Shown: positions 1 to 7,775, numbered from the stretch's first letter. The stretch: DNA of 21,022 nucleotides from an uncultured Bacteroidales bacterium (GCA_900539915.1 UQDU01000038.1:1-21022), one strand, 5' to 3'. The notes: generated by a model from the sequence alone, not told the origin. Numbers and translations are program-made.

Positions 1-8
1 CCATCTCA

Positions 9-28
9 AAATCCGCAGCTCAGGATTT
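9..28 (-). terminator. Possible weak terminator hairpin downstream of cysK
   Basis: AAATCC at 9-14 and GGATTT at 23-28 form a 6-bp stem with an 8-nt loop, about 24 nt past the cysK stop. On the minus strand the stem is followed by TTGAG, which is only a short T run. It could end the cysE-cysK transcript, but the stem is short and AT-rich and the window edge hides what lies beyond. Confidence 0.3.
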
Positions 29-51
29 AACTTTTGTTATTAAACACCCTC

Positions 52-999
52 TTAAAGTGGATAGTCCTCAAAGGCAAACAGCTGGGTGGACAGGTAGCGT
101 TCGCCGGTGTCGGGGAGGAAGGCCACGATGGTTTTGCCGGCGTTTTCAGGTTTGCGGGCTATGGCAAGGGCAGCCCAGAAAGCGGCCCCCGATGAGACTC
201 CGCACAGCAGTCCCTCGTTGAGGGCAAGCATACGTGCTCCTCTCATGGCATCGTCATTACTGACCTTCATCACCTCATCAACCACTTCGCGGTCAAAATT
301 CTTGGGGATGAATCCGGCACCTATACCCTGAATCTTGTGAGGACCGGCTGCTTCGCCGCTGATTACAGCCGATGCTTCAGGCTCCACCGCCACTACTTTC
401 ACCTCCGGATTGAATTTCTTCAGTGCGCCGCCCGTGCCGCTGACTGTGCCGCCGGTGCCTACACCGGCCACGAAATAGTTGATTTCACCGTTGGTATCAT
501 CCCATATCTCCAATGCGGTGGTACGGGCATGAACAGCCGGATTGGCCGGATTGTCAAACTGACCGAGTATCACACTTCCGGGCGTGGCCTCGCGCAGTTC
601 TTCGGCTTTCTCGATGGCCCCCTTCATACCCTTTGGACCGGGGGTAAGCTCTATCTTTGCACCGAAAGCCTTGAGCAGATTCTGACGCTCCACACTCATG
701 GTCTCAGGCATTGTCAATACTACCTTATAGCCTTTGACTGTAGCCACCCAGGCGAGGCCTATTCCGGTGTTGCCGCTGGTGGGCTCTATGATGGTAGCAC
801 CCGGTTTCAGGAGGCCTGACTCCTCGGCATCCTCTATCATGGCCAAAGCTACACGGTCCTTGGCGCTTCCGCCCGGATTAAATGCTTCAATCTTGACGAG
901 CAATCGAGCTCCAAGTTTCTCTTTCTTCTCTATATTGCTGACCTCAACAAGCGGCGTGTTGCCTATGAGTTCTGCAAGATTTTTCCTTATTTCTCCCAT
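52..999 (-). CDS. cysK: Cysteine synthase A (O-acetylserine sulfhydrylase)
   Basis: This cytosolic PLP enzyme replaces the acetyl group of O-acetylserine with sulfide to give cysteine. The 315-aa length is normal for the family. Visible landmarks: the substrate-loop NTPLVE near residues 14-19; NPGGSAKDR at 41-49, whose Lys47 is the PLP Schiff-base lysine; TSGNTG at 74-79, which binds substrate carboxylate; GQFDNP at 146-151; the phosphate-binding glycine loop GVGTGGTVSGTG at 179-190; and PDTGERY at 296-302. It lies 40 bp downstream of cysE on the same strand, so the two are probably cotranscribed and make one pathway. The intergenic gap is filled by a 9-bp repeat that stops 3 nt before this ATG, and no separate promoter is visible for cysK. 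Family assignment is secure; CysK versus a close paralogue such as CysM rests on length and on the neighbouring cysE. Confidence 0.96.
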   Translation of the reverse strand: MGEIRKNLAELIGNTPLVEVSNIEKKEKLGARLLVKIEAFNPGGSAKDRVALAMIEDAEESGLLKPGATIIEPTSGNTGIGLAWVATVKGYKVVLTMPETMSVERQNLLKAFGAKIELTPGPKGMKGAIEKAEELREATPGSVILGQFDNPANPAVHARTTALEIWDDTNGEINYFVAGVGTGGTVSGTGGALKKFNPEVKVVAVEPEASAVISGEAAGPHKIQGIGAGFIPKNFDREVVDEVMKVSNDDAMRGARMLALNEGLLCGVSSGAAFWAALAIARKPENAGKTIVAFLPDTGERYLSTQLFAFEDYPL

Positions 1000-1002
1000 A
1001 AA

Positions 1003-1038
1003 TTATAAGATTTATAAGAATTATACGAATTATAAGTT
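1003..1038 (-). repeat. 9-bp tandem array (4 units), cysE-cysK gap
   Basis: Read on the plus strand, four consecutive 9-mers begin with TTATA: ttataagat, ttataagaa, ttatacgaa, ttataagtt. They fill practically the whole gap between the cysE stop (1040-1042) and the cysK ATG (999). A second array at 19791-19853 has the same unit and shares the 17-mer ttataagaattatacga in the same orientation relative to the downstream gene. Function unknown. Confidence 0.85.
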
Positions 1039-1039
1039 T

Positions 1040-1960
1040 TTAGATACCTAACCCTCCCGTAAATGTGGTCTCCATAGGCTTCCTCTGAAGCACGCGGCCA
1101 TAGGGAGGAACATTATCAGTGACCCAGACGTTGCCTCCGATTATGGCATCATGTCCTACCGTTATGCGTCCGAGCACACTCGCGTTGGAGTAGATGGTCA
1201 CATTATCCTCTATTATTGGGTGACGTGGCACATTGATAGGATGTCCCTGAGCATCGAGAGTGAAATTCTTGGCTCCGAGAGTCACGCCCTGATAGAGGGT
1301 CACGTGTCTGCCTATGACACATGTCTCTCCTATCACCACTCCCGTACCATGGTCTATGCTGAAATACTCCCCTATCTCGGCTCCGGGATGTATGTCTATT
1401 CCGGTGGCAGAGTGGGCAAGTTCGGTGATGATACGCGGTATGACAGGCACGCCCATCTTGAGCAGGTAATGAGCCACACGGTAGTGTATCATCGCCTGAA
1501 TTACGGGATATGAAAATATCACCTCTCCGCGGTTGCTTACAGCCGGGTCACTGTTAAATACTGCTTCTACATCAGTATATAGCACCCTCTTTATATCAGG
1601 CAATGCATTGATAAACTGCAACGCCAGCCTGTCAGCCTCACTCTTAGGATCACTGTCACTTTTTACTTTGGGACAAAACAGAAGTCCACGGCGCAGCTGC
1701 ACCTTGAGTATGGAATAAAGCATCTCCATGTTGACTCCTATGAAATACTGCCTCATCGATTCATCAGCCTGACGAGGGTCAAAGAAGTCAGGAAACAGGA
1801 TTGATTTCACCAAATCAACCACACGCCGGAGCTCGTCGACCGATGGCATTCGTCCATGTATGTCGCGAGTCATCTCCCTTTCCTGGGCCAGAGGCATCGA
1901 AAGCATGGAGATGTTGCGAAGCAATGTCTCTTGCACTGATGCCTGTAAGTTTTCTTTCAT
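1040..1960 (-). CDS. cysE: Serine O-acetyltransferase (CysE/EpsC type)
   Basis: It transfers acetyl from acetyl-CoA to serine, giving O-acetylserine for CysK. From the ATG at 1960 the protein has 306 aa: a helical N-terminal region (to about 185) followed by a left-handed beta-helix of hexapeptide repeats (about 187-285, beginning IDIHPGAEIG). The catalytic Asp-His pair appears in the segment IDHGTGVVIGE, about residues 202-212. The protein ends in GGLGI; a C-terminal isoleucine is the residue that CysE inserts into the CysK active site in the cysteine synthase complex. An in-frame ATG at 2002 would give 320 aa, but a -7 promoter element (TATATTTG) lies inside that extension, so 1960 is the better start. 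EpsC is the alternative name used for this longer group. Confidence 0.93.
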   Translation of the reverse strand: MKENLQASVQETLLRNISMLSMPLAQEREMTRDIHGRMPSVDELRRVVDLVKSILFPDFFDPRQADESMRQYFIGVNMEMLYSILKVQLRRGLLFCPKVKSDSDPKSEADRLALQFINALPDIKRVLYTDVEAVFNSDPAVSNRGEVIFSYPVIQAMIHYRVAHYLLKMGVPVIPRIITELAHSATGIDIHPGAEIGEYFSIDHGTGVVIGETCVIGRHVTLYQGVTLGAKNFTLDAQGHPINVPRHPIIEDNVTIYSNASVLGRITVGHDAIIGGNVWVTDNVPPYGRVLQRKPMETTFTGGLGI

Positions 1961-1982
1961 ACCTATTCTGTTTTGCTTTCCA

Positions 1983-1990
1983 CAAATATA
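1983..1990 (-). promoter_or_regulatory. Bacteroidota -7 promoter element for cysE-cysK
   Basis: The minus strand reads TATATTTG, an exact match to the Bacteroidota TAnnTTTG element, 22 nt ahead of the ATG at 1960. A recognisable -33 TTTG is not present at 19-21 nt spacing. The match places transcription start near 1976 and therefore argues against the upstream ATG at 2002. Confidence 0.6.
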
Positions 1991-2064
1991 GCCATTACTC
2001 ATATAACAGTGGTCTAACTTTTCATAATATCAGAATTTTTTTCTGTTTCCAATGATAAAAGTAG

Positions 2065-2116
2065 CAAGCCATGTGAAACCGGATACCTATTTTTTGTATC
2101 CTTTCCACATGGCTTG
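2065..2116 (-). terminator. Long stem-loop terminator after the lipoprotein gene
   Basis: CAAGCCATGTG (2065-2075) pairs perfectly with CACATGGCTTG (2106-2116). Inside it GGATAC (2081-2086) pairs with GTATCC (2096-2101), around a T-rich 9-nt loop; AAA/TTT pairs with small bulges bridge the two stems. It lies about 28 nt past the stop of the minus-strand lipoprotein gene and before the cysE promoter. The minus-strand 3' side has only a short TTTT, so an attenuating or RNA-stabilising role is also possible. Confidence 0.65.
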
Positions 2117-2143
2117 TTGCATGTATCTTTATATGTCTACTGT

Positions 2144-2689
2144 TTATTTAGGCTCTACACGATCAAAGAACAGCTTCATATCCTGATGGTCAAATTCAAG
2201 ACTCAGAAGTTTTCCGTTGTCTTTGACCTCCATATCTTCTACCACCGAGAATTTCGTCATATTCTGACGGAACACCCTCTCTATTTCAGGCTTCCATGAG
2301 GCAACCTTAGCCGAATCGCCGTTGACATCTATCTTGATGGTTGAATAATCAAATTTCATCAATATGTCATCAGCATCATCTATATCTGTCTGCCAGGTAC
2401 CGTCGGCACTTGCCATAGCGGTAAGATTCACCGCATTGCCTACAGAATCCCTCTCGCTTATATTATACTTGTCTGAAAATCTGACTACACCGCTGCCCAG
2501 AGTATTCTGGTCATTCTGAATATCAAGAGTTGTCACATACGAAGCAGCTATTCCCTGGCCTACAGTGACATCTACGGGAGTCCTCGCCTCCCATACTCCT
2601 GAATAATCTACCTTCTTATCGCATGAACTTAAGAAAACAATGCTGCACAGTGCAGCCATCCCTGCTATGGATTTAATGTACTTATTCAT
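2144..2689 (-). CDS. Predicted lipoprotein of unknown function
   Basis: The 181-aa product starts with a lysine-bearing N-terminus, a hydrophobic stretch (about residues 7-20) and the lipobox LSSC ending at Cys23, followed by DKK. It should therefore be processed by signal peptidase II and anchored to a membrane; in Bacteroidota many such proteins reach the outer membrane. The mature part (about 158 aa) is rich in Asp, Val and Thr with alternating hydrophobic residues, which suggests a small beta-rich domain, perhaps lipocalin-like, but I recognise no family. It contains GVWEAR near 31-36 and WQTDIDDADD near 98-107. It is monocistronic, flanked upstream by a long non-coding region and downstream by a strong hairpin. 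No TAnnTTTG element lies within 150 bp of its start; the nearest minus-strand match is at 2881-2888. Confidence 0.8.
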   Translation of the reverse strand: MNKYIKSIAGMAALCSIVFLSSCDKKVDYSGVWEARTPVDVTVGQGIAASYVTTLDIQNDQNTLGSGVVRFSDKYNISERDSVGNAVNLTAMASADGTWQTDIDDADDILMKFDYSTIKIDVNGDSAKVASWKPEIERVFRQNMTKFSVVEDMEVKDNGKLLSLEFDHQDMKLFFDRVEPK

Positions 2690-3325
2690 AACTATTTATA
2701 TTTTTGATTCATAGACATAACATCATACACGCACATATTGTTTATACGGCTTCGCCACATGGCAGTTATAAACAATGTTGAAAACAATGTAAATAACTGT
2801 CAAAAACTTGTCAGCTCTTTTTTATAGTTTCTTCTTGCATTTAACACTCTGACGGCGGTATATAATTATATCCAGCCTCACAAAAATAGTTACCAAGATT
2901 CTTTCAATCGTTTATCTTACTTTTTATACAGCTTTATCAACTTTTTAAGCTCCCGTCAACATGTAAAACTTACTGACAATGCAGTTATCAACACTATGTT
3001 AATAACTATATTAATGCTCTGATAATCATATTTTTAATATGTAAATAAACATGCTTATATTGTTAATCGGACTTCAATAACCCAAAAAAGCAAATATTCC
3101 ATCAAAAAGTTATCGTAACTATTAACATCCAATACTCTTATTCTTTAAATTCATTTTTTGAAAAAAATCTTTTAAAAGAAAAATAAACCCAATGTGAAAA
3201 ACTCCCGAGGGCAGCGGCCTCACCATCTCCCATACCGGAGCATCTCCACCACCTGCTTTAAGAATCATAAGAAAACCACATATAAACTAAAATTTCTTAT
3301 ATATAAGGTGAACACACTCCTGACC
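2690..3325. other. AT-rich non-coding region with many inverted repeats
   Basis: I see no open reading frame of useful length here on either strand. Structures visible: ATTGTTTATA (2737-2746) with its exact complement at 2767-2776; CAGTTAT (2763-2769) with ATAACTG (2793-2799); the palindrome ATATAATTATAT (2860-2871); AGTTAT (2983-2988) with ATAACT (3002-3007); CATATT (3027-3032) with AATATG (3036-3041); and the palindrome TCTTTTAAAAGA (3168-3179). Three 9-mers resemble DnaA boxes with one or two mismatches: TTTTCAACA (complement of 2776-2784), TTATCAACT (2934-2942) and TTATCAACA (2985-2993). Role unknown: an extended regulatory region, a small RNA locus or simply spacer DNA are all possible. 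Confidence 0.55.
2881..2888 (-). promoter_or_regulatory. Possible minus-strand -7 element, far upstream of the lipoprotein gene
   Basis: The minus strand reads TATTTTTG, fitting TAnnTTTG. It lies about 190 nt ahead of the lipoprotein start, so it would give a long leader or a separate small RNA. No -33 partner is seen, and such matches are expected by chance in AT-rich DNA. Confidence 0.25.
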
Positions 3326-3358
3326 TATTGCCAATAACCACGAAATTCTGTACCTTTG
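3326..3358 (+). promoter_or_regulatory. Bacteroidota promoter (-33/-7) for nadA
   Basis: TATTG at 3326-3330 is followed by a 20-nt spacer and TACCTTTG at 3351-3358. This is a very good match to the Bacteroidota consensus, TTTG or TTG about 20 nt before TAnnTTTG. Transcription should start near 3365, about 40 nt before the nadA ATG at 3405. It is the best promoter in the window and probably drives the whole nadA-leuS-rdgB run. Confidence 0.8.
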
Positions 3359-3404
3359 TAGTTTGTAAAAATCTACTTATCAGATACTAATAAGAAGTTT
3401 GATA

Positions 3405-4370
3405 ATGAATACCGACAAAGGTTACGTTGATGCTCCTGTCCCTGCCGACATTGACCTTAAGGAGGAGATAATCCGATTTAAGAAGGAGAAGGGCGCGGTC
3501 ATCATGGCTCATTACTATCAGAAAGGCGAGATTCAGGACATCGCCGATTATATAGGCGATTCTCTTGCCTTGGCACGCATTGCTTCTACTCTTGACGCTC
3601 CTGTCATAGTGCTTTGCGGCGTACATTTCATGGCTGAAACCGCCAAGGTGCTGTGCCCCGACAAGAAGGTGCTGTGCCCCGACCTCAATGCCGGTTGCTC
3701 TCTGGCTGACTCGTGTCCGGCAGAAGATTTTGCTGCTTTCATCAAGGAGCATCCCGGACATACTGTCATAAGCTATGTGAACACTTCGGCTGCCGTAAAG
3801 GCTCTAACTGACATAGTGGTCACTTCGGGCAATGCCATGAAGGTGGTCAACTCCCTGCCGGCTGACGAAAAGATAATATTCGGACCTGACCGCAATCTCG
3901 GCAATTATATTAATACTCAGACCGGACGTCAGATGGTTCTGTGGGACGGAGCTTGCCATGTGCATGAGCGTTTCTCCATCGAACGTCTCATAGAACTGAA
4001 AAAAGAGCATCCGGGAGCCAAGGTGCTTGTGCATCCCGAGTGCCGCCGTCAGTTACGCATGCTCGCCGATGAAATAGGATCCACCGCTGCCCTGCTCAAA
4101 TATGCGTCAGAATCCGATGCCTCCGAGTTCATAGTGGCTACTGAAAGCGGCATACTCCATGAGATGCGCAAGCAGTGTCCCTCTAAGACGTTTATTCCCC
4201 TGCCGGGCGATGACTCCACCTGTGCATGCAACGACTGCTCATACATGAAGCTCAACACCCTTGAGAAACTTTATAACACTCTCCTTTACGAGCAGCCCGA
4301 AGTGCATGTAGCCCCCGAACTGATGGAAGCCGCCAAACGCCCCATAGTACGCATGCTCGAATTAAGCTAA
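3405..4370 (+). CDS. nadA: Quinolinate synthase A
   Basis: NadA condenses iminoaspartate with dihydroxyacetone phosphate to quinolinate, the precursor of the NAD ring, using a [4Fe-4S] cluster. From the ATG at 3405 it has 321 aa; a TTG two codons upstream is a weaker start. Visible: AHYYQ at 35-39, IADYIGDSLALAR at 46-58, HFMAETAK at 74-81, AGCSLADSCP at 96-105, HPECR at 210-214 and the C-terminal STCACNDCSYM at 271-281. Expected cluster ligands are Cys98, Cys213 and one of the C-terminal cysteines (273/275/278). NadB and NadC are not nearby. An 18-bp perfect direct repeat within the gene encodes the doubled KVLCPD motif at 81-93. leuS follows after 31 bp. Confidence 0.96.
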   Translation: MNTDKGYVDAPVPADIDLKEEIIRFKKEKGAVIMAHYYQKGEIQDIADYIGDSLALARIASTLDAPVIVLCGVHFMAETAKVLCPDKKVLCPDLNAGCSLADSCPAEDFAAFIKEHPGHTVISYVNTSAAVKALTDIVVTSGNAMKVVNSLPADEKIIFGPDRNLGNYINTQTGRQMVLWDGACHVHERFSIERLIELKKEHPGAKVLVHPECRRQLRMLADEIGSTAALLKYASESDASEFIVATESGILHEMRKQCPSKTFIPLPGDDSTCACNDCSYMKLNTLEKLYNTLLYEQPEVHVAPELMEAAKRPIVRMLELS

Positions 4371-4401
4371 ATAATACACCCATTATCACCTACCCTCCAT
4401 C

Positions 4402-7176
4402 ATGGAATACAATCATAAAGCTATAGAATCTCGCTGGCAGCAGCACTGGAAGGAAGCCGGCACATATCATGTAGAGATTGACCCTTCGCGTCCCAAGTTC
4501 TACGTGCTCGACATGTTCCCATATCCAAGCGGCGCAGGCCTCCACGTAGGCCATCCTCTCGGCTATATAGCGTCTGATATATATGCACGTTACAAACGTC
4601 TCCAGGGTTTCAATGTGCTCCATCCTATGGGATATGATGCCTACGGACTCCCTGCCGAGCAATATGCCATCCAGACAGGGCAGCACCCCGAGGTGACTAC
4701 TCGTGAAAACATAGCCCGTTACCGTCAGCAGCTCGATAAGATAGGATTCTGTTTTGACTGGGACCGTGAAATCCGTACATGTGACCCGGAATACTACAAG
4801 TGGACGCAGTGGGCTTTCATCCAGATGTTCAATCATTACTATGACACCGAGGCTGCCAAGGCTCTCCCTATAGCTGACCTTATAAAGCATCTTGAAGCTC
4901 AAGGTACCGAAGGTCTGCATGCTGCTGCTACTAAGGAGCTCTCTCTGACTGCCGAAGAGTGGAAGTCAATGGATGCCCGACAGCAGAGCGATGTTCTGAT
5001 GAACTACCGTCTGGCATATCTCGGCAACACTATGGTCAACTGGTGTCCTAAACTCGGCACTGTGCTTGCCAATGACGAGGTAAGCGAGGGTCTTTCTATC
5101 CGTGGAGGGTATCCTGTGGAGCAGAAACTGATGTATCAGTGGTGTCTGCGGGTTAGTGCCTACGCTCCCCGTCTGCTTGAAGGTCTTGATAATATAGACT
5201 GGACCGACTCGCTTAAGGAGACTCAGCGTAACTGGATAGGACGCAGCGAAGGTGCGGAGATGAAATTCCATGTGGCCGGAACTGACATTGACCTTGATAT
5301 ATTCACTACACGCGCCGATACTGTGTTCGGTGTGACTTTCATGGTACTTGCTCCTGAAAGCATGTATGTCGACATGGTCACCACCCCTGAGCATCGTGCC
5401 GAGGTTGACGAATATATAAGTGCCATCAAGCACAAGACCGAACGCGAACGCATGATTGACAAAAAGGTCACAGGCGTATTCACAGGCAGCTATGCCGTCA
5501 ATCCTCTCACCGGCAAACAGATTCCTGTATGGGTAAGCGATTACGTGCTTGCAGGGTATGGTACAGGTGCTATCATGGCTGTGCCTGCCCATGACAGCCG
5601 CGACTATGCTTTTGCCAAGAAATTTGACCTTCCCATCATACCCCTTATAGAGGGTGCCGATGTCAGCGAGGAGAGTTTTGATGCCAAGAGCGGCAAGATG
5701 ATAAACTCTGCTTCTGATGAACTTGACCTCAATGGCATGGAAGTAAAGGATGCCATAGCTGCTACCAAAAAGTTCATAGAGGAGAAAGGCATAGGCAAGG
5801 TAAAGGTTAATTACCGTCTGCGCGATGCCATATTCAGCCGTCAGCGTTACTGGGGTGAACCTTTCCCTGTCTACTATAAGGATGGCATACCACACATGCT
5901 TGATGTTGACCAGCTTCCGCTGATGCTCCCTGAGGTTGACAAATATCTACCCACTGAGACGGGTGAACCTCCGTTAGGACGTGCCAAGGACTGGAACACT
6001 TCAGAGGGCTACCGTCTCGAGCTTAACACCATGCCTGGATTTGCCGGCTCTTCGGCCTACTATCTGCGCTATATGGATCCGCGCAACAATGATGCTCTTG
6101 TAAGTCGTGAGGCCAACGGCTACTGGCGCAGCGTGGACCTTTATGTGGGAGGCTCTGAGCATGCCACAGGCCATCTTATCTATAGCCGTTTCTGGTGCAA
6201 GTTCCTCCACGACATAGGAGAGGTATGTGAGGATGAGCCTTTCCGCAAACTCATCAACCAGGGCATGATACAGGGTCGCAGCAACTTCGTGTACCGTATC
6301 AAGGATACAAATACTTTTGTAAGTTACGGACTCAAAAATCAGTATGATGTCACTCCCATACATGTGGATGTCAACATAGTGAGCAACGATGTCCTTGACC
6401 TTGAGGCTTTCAAGGCTTGGCGTCCTGAATATAATGATGCTGAATTTATCCTTGAGGATGGCAAATATATCTGCGGCTATGCTGTGGAGAAGATGTCCAA
6501 GTCGATGTTCAATGTGGTCAACCCTGACGACATAGTTGAACGTTACGGTGCCGATACTCTCCGTCTCTATGAGATGTTCCTCGGTCCTATTGAGCAGAGC
6601 AAACCGTGGGATACCAACGGTATTGACGGTGTCAACCGTTTCATCAAGAAACTTTGGGGACTTTTCTACAAGGGTGACACACTGCTTGTCAACGATGATG
6701 TTCCCACGGCTGACAATCTCAAGTCGCTCCACAAGCTTATCAAGAAGGTGACCGCCGACATAGAAGCGTTCTCGTTCAATACTTCCATCGCGGCCTTCAT
6801 GATATGTGTCAATGAGCTTACCCAGCAGAAATGCCACAGCCGTGACATACTTTCGCAGCTTCTTGTAGTTCTTGCTCCGTTCGCGCCCCATGTGGCAGAA
6901 GAACTGTGGCATACGGCACTCGGAAATGATACTTCCATCGTCGATGCCAAGTGGCCTGAATACAATGAGGAATATCTCGTTGAGAAAAATGTCACATATG
7001 CCGTATCGTTCAATGGCAAAGCCCGTTTCAACATGGAGGTGGCAGCTGATATGCCGCGAGAAGAAGTGGAAAAAACAGCTCTCGCTCATGAAGGGGCTGC
7101 CAAATGGATTGAAGGAAAGACTATCCGCAAGGTGATTGTAGTACCCGGCAAGATTGTCAACATAGTATTGGGCTGA
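4402..7176 (+). CDS. leuS: Leucyl-tRNA synthetase
   Basis: This class I synthetase charges tRNA-Leu and edits mischarged products. The 924 aa make it longer than the roughly 860 aa of E. coli LeuRS, as is usual in Bacteroidota. Landmarks: FPYPSGAGLHVGH with the HIGH-type motif HVGH at 48-51; the CP1 editing domain with the threonine-rich TTRADTVFG at 302-310 and GTGAIMAVPAHDSRD at 387-401, where Asp398 is the editing-site aspartate; a tryptophan- and aspartate-rich insertion before the signature loop (about 625-690); KMSKS at 697-701; and a C-terminal tRNA-binding domain ending KIVNIVLG. The extra N-terminal-half residues (about 155-190) look like a lineage insertion. The stop TGA overlaps the rdgB ATG by one base (TGATG), which suggests translational coupling. 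No T-box or leader peptide is visible ahead of it. Confidence 0.98.
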   Translation: MEYNHKAIESRWQQHWKEAGTYHVEIDPSRPKFYVLDMFPYPSGAGLHVGHPLGYIASDIYARYKRLQGFNVLHPMGYDAYGLPAEQYAIQTGQHPEVTTRENIARYRQQLDKIGFCFDWDREIRTCDPEYYKWTQWAFIQMFNHYYDTEAAKALPIADLIKHLEAQGTEGLHAAATKELSLTAEEWKSMDARQQSDVLMNYRLAYLGNTMVNWCPKLGTVLANDEVSEGLSIRGGYPVEQKLMYQWCLRVSAYAPRLLEGLDNIDWTDSLKETQRNWIGRSEGAEMKFHVAGTDIDLDIFTTRADTVFGVTFMVLAPESMYVDMVTTPEHRAEVDEYISAIKHKTERERMIDKKVTGVFTGSYAVNPLTGKQIPVWVSDYVLAGYGTGAIMAVPAHDSRDYAFAKKFDLPIIPLIEGADVSEESFDAKSGKMINSASDELDLNGMEVKDAIAATKKFIEEKGIGKVKVNYRLRDAIFSRQRYWGEPFPVYYKDGIPHMLDVDQLPLMLPEVDKYLPTETGEPPLGRAKDWNTSEGYRLELNTMPGFAGSSAYYLRYMDPRNNDALVSREANGYWRSVDLYVGGSEHATGHLIYSRFWCKFLHDIGEVCEDEPFRKLINQGMIQGRSNFVYRIKDTNTFVSYGLKNQYDVTPIHVDVNIVSNDVLDLEAFKAWRPEYNDAEFILEDGKYICGYAVEKMSKSMFNVVNPDDIVERYGADTLRLYEMFLGPIEQSKPWDTNGIDGVNRFIKKLWGLFYKGDTLLVNDDVPTADNLKSLHKLIKKVTADIEAFSFNTSIAAFMICVNELTQQKCHSRDILSQLLVVLAPFAPHVAEELWHTALGNDTSIVDAKWPEYNEEYLVEKNVTYAVSFNGKARFNMEVAADMPREEVEKTALAHEGAAKWIEGKTIRKVIVVPGKIVNIVLG

Positions 7177-7775
7177 TGACACCTCGTACACTCGTATTTG
7201 CCACCAACAACGATCATAAGCTCTCCGAATTGCGCTCTATTCTCGGGGATTCATACCGTGTGCTTGGTCTTAAGGACATAGGATGTACCGATGATATAGT
7301 GGAAGACGGTAAGTCTCTGCATGAAAATGCAGCCATCAAGGCCCGTTATATCCGTGACCGCTACGGCTATGATTGCTTAGCTGATGATACAGGACTCCTC
7401 GTGGACGCTCTCGACGGAGCTCCTGGGGTGCATACGGCCCGATATGCCGGAGACGGACATGACTCGTCGGCTAATATGCGACTTCTGCTGCATAATCTTC
7501 GTGACATCAGCGACATGGACAGGCGGTCGGCGAGATTTATGACTGTCATAGCCCTTACCGACGGCGATGACATACTGTATTTCGAAGGCAAAGCCGAGGG
7601 ATATATAGCACTTGCTCCCCGTGGTGACAAGGGTTTCGGATATGATCCGGTATTCATCCCCCAAGGCAGCGGATTGACTTTTGCGGAGATGGATTCCTAT
7701 ATGAAAAACAGCATCTCGCATCGCGGCAATGCTGTAAGAAATCTGATCAATTATCTTGCTTCTAACCAAAAATAG
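7176..7775 (+). CDS. rdgB: Non-canonical purine NTP pyrophosphatase (RdgB/HAM1 family)
   Basis: It hydrolyses ITP, dITP and XTP to monophosphates, keeping deaminated purines out of nucleic acids. At 199 aa it has the family length and landmarks: TNNDHKLSE at 10-18, the catalytic and metal-binding ADDTGL at 69-74, GAPGVHTARYAG at 81-92, GDKGFGYDPVF in the second half, and SHRGNA at 181-186. Its ATG overlaps the leuS stop, so it is the third gene of the nadA-leuS-rdgB operon. The gap to the next gene is 40 bp with no terminator hairpin. Confidence 0.96.
   Translation: MTPRTLVFATNNDHKLSELRSILGDSYRVLGLKDIGCTDDIVEDGKSLHENAAIKARYIRDRYGYDCLADDTGLLVDALDGAPGVHTARYAGDGHDSSANMRLLLHNLRDISDMDRRSARFMTVIALTDGDDILYFEGKAEGYIALAPRGDKGFGYDPVFIPQGSGLTFAEMDSYMKNSISHRGNAVRNLINYLASNQK

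Noticed and set aside
2690..3325. Chromosomal replication origin
   Set aside because: The DnaA-like 9-mers have mismatches and are few, and no dnaA, dnaN or gidA lies nearby. Kept only as a speculative reading of the region.
4371..4401. T-box or other leader regulation of leuS
   Set aside because: Only 31 bp separate nadA and leuS, with no hairpin or leader peptide.
5223..5895. Long open frames antisense to leuS, such as a 309-aa one on the minus strand at 4966-5895
   Set aside because: They mirror the codon pattern of leuS, have no family features or promoter, and conflict with an unmistakable gene on the other strand.
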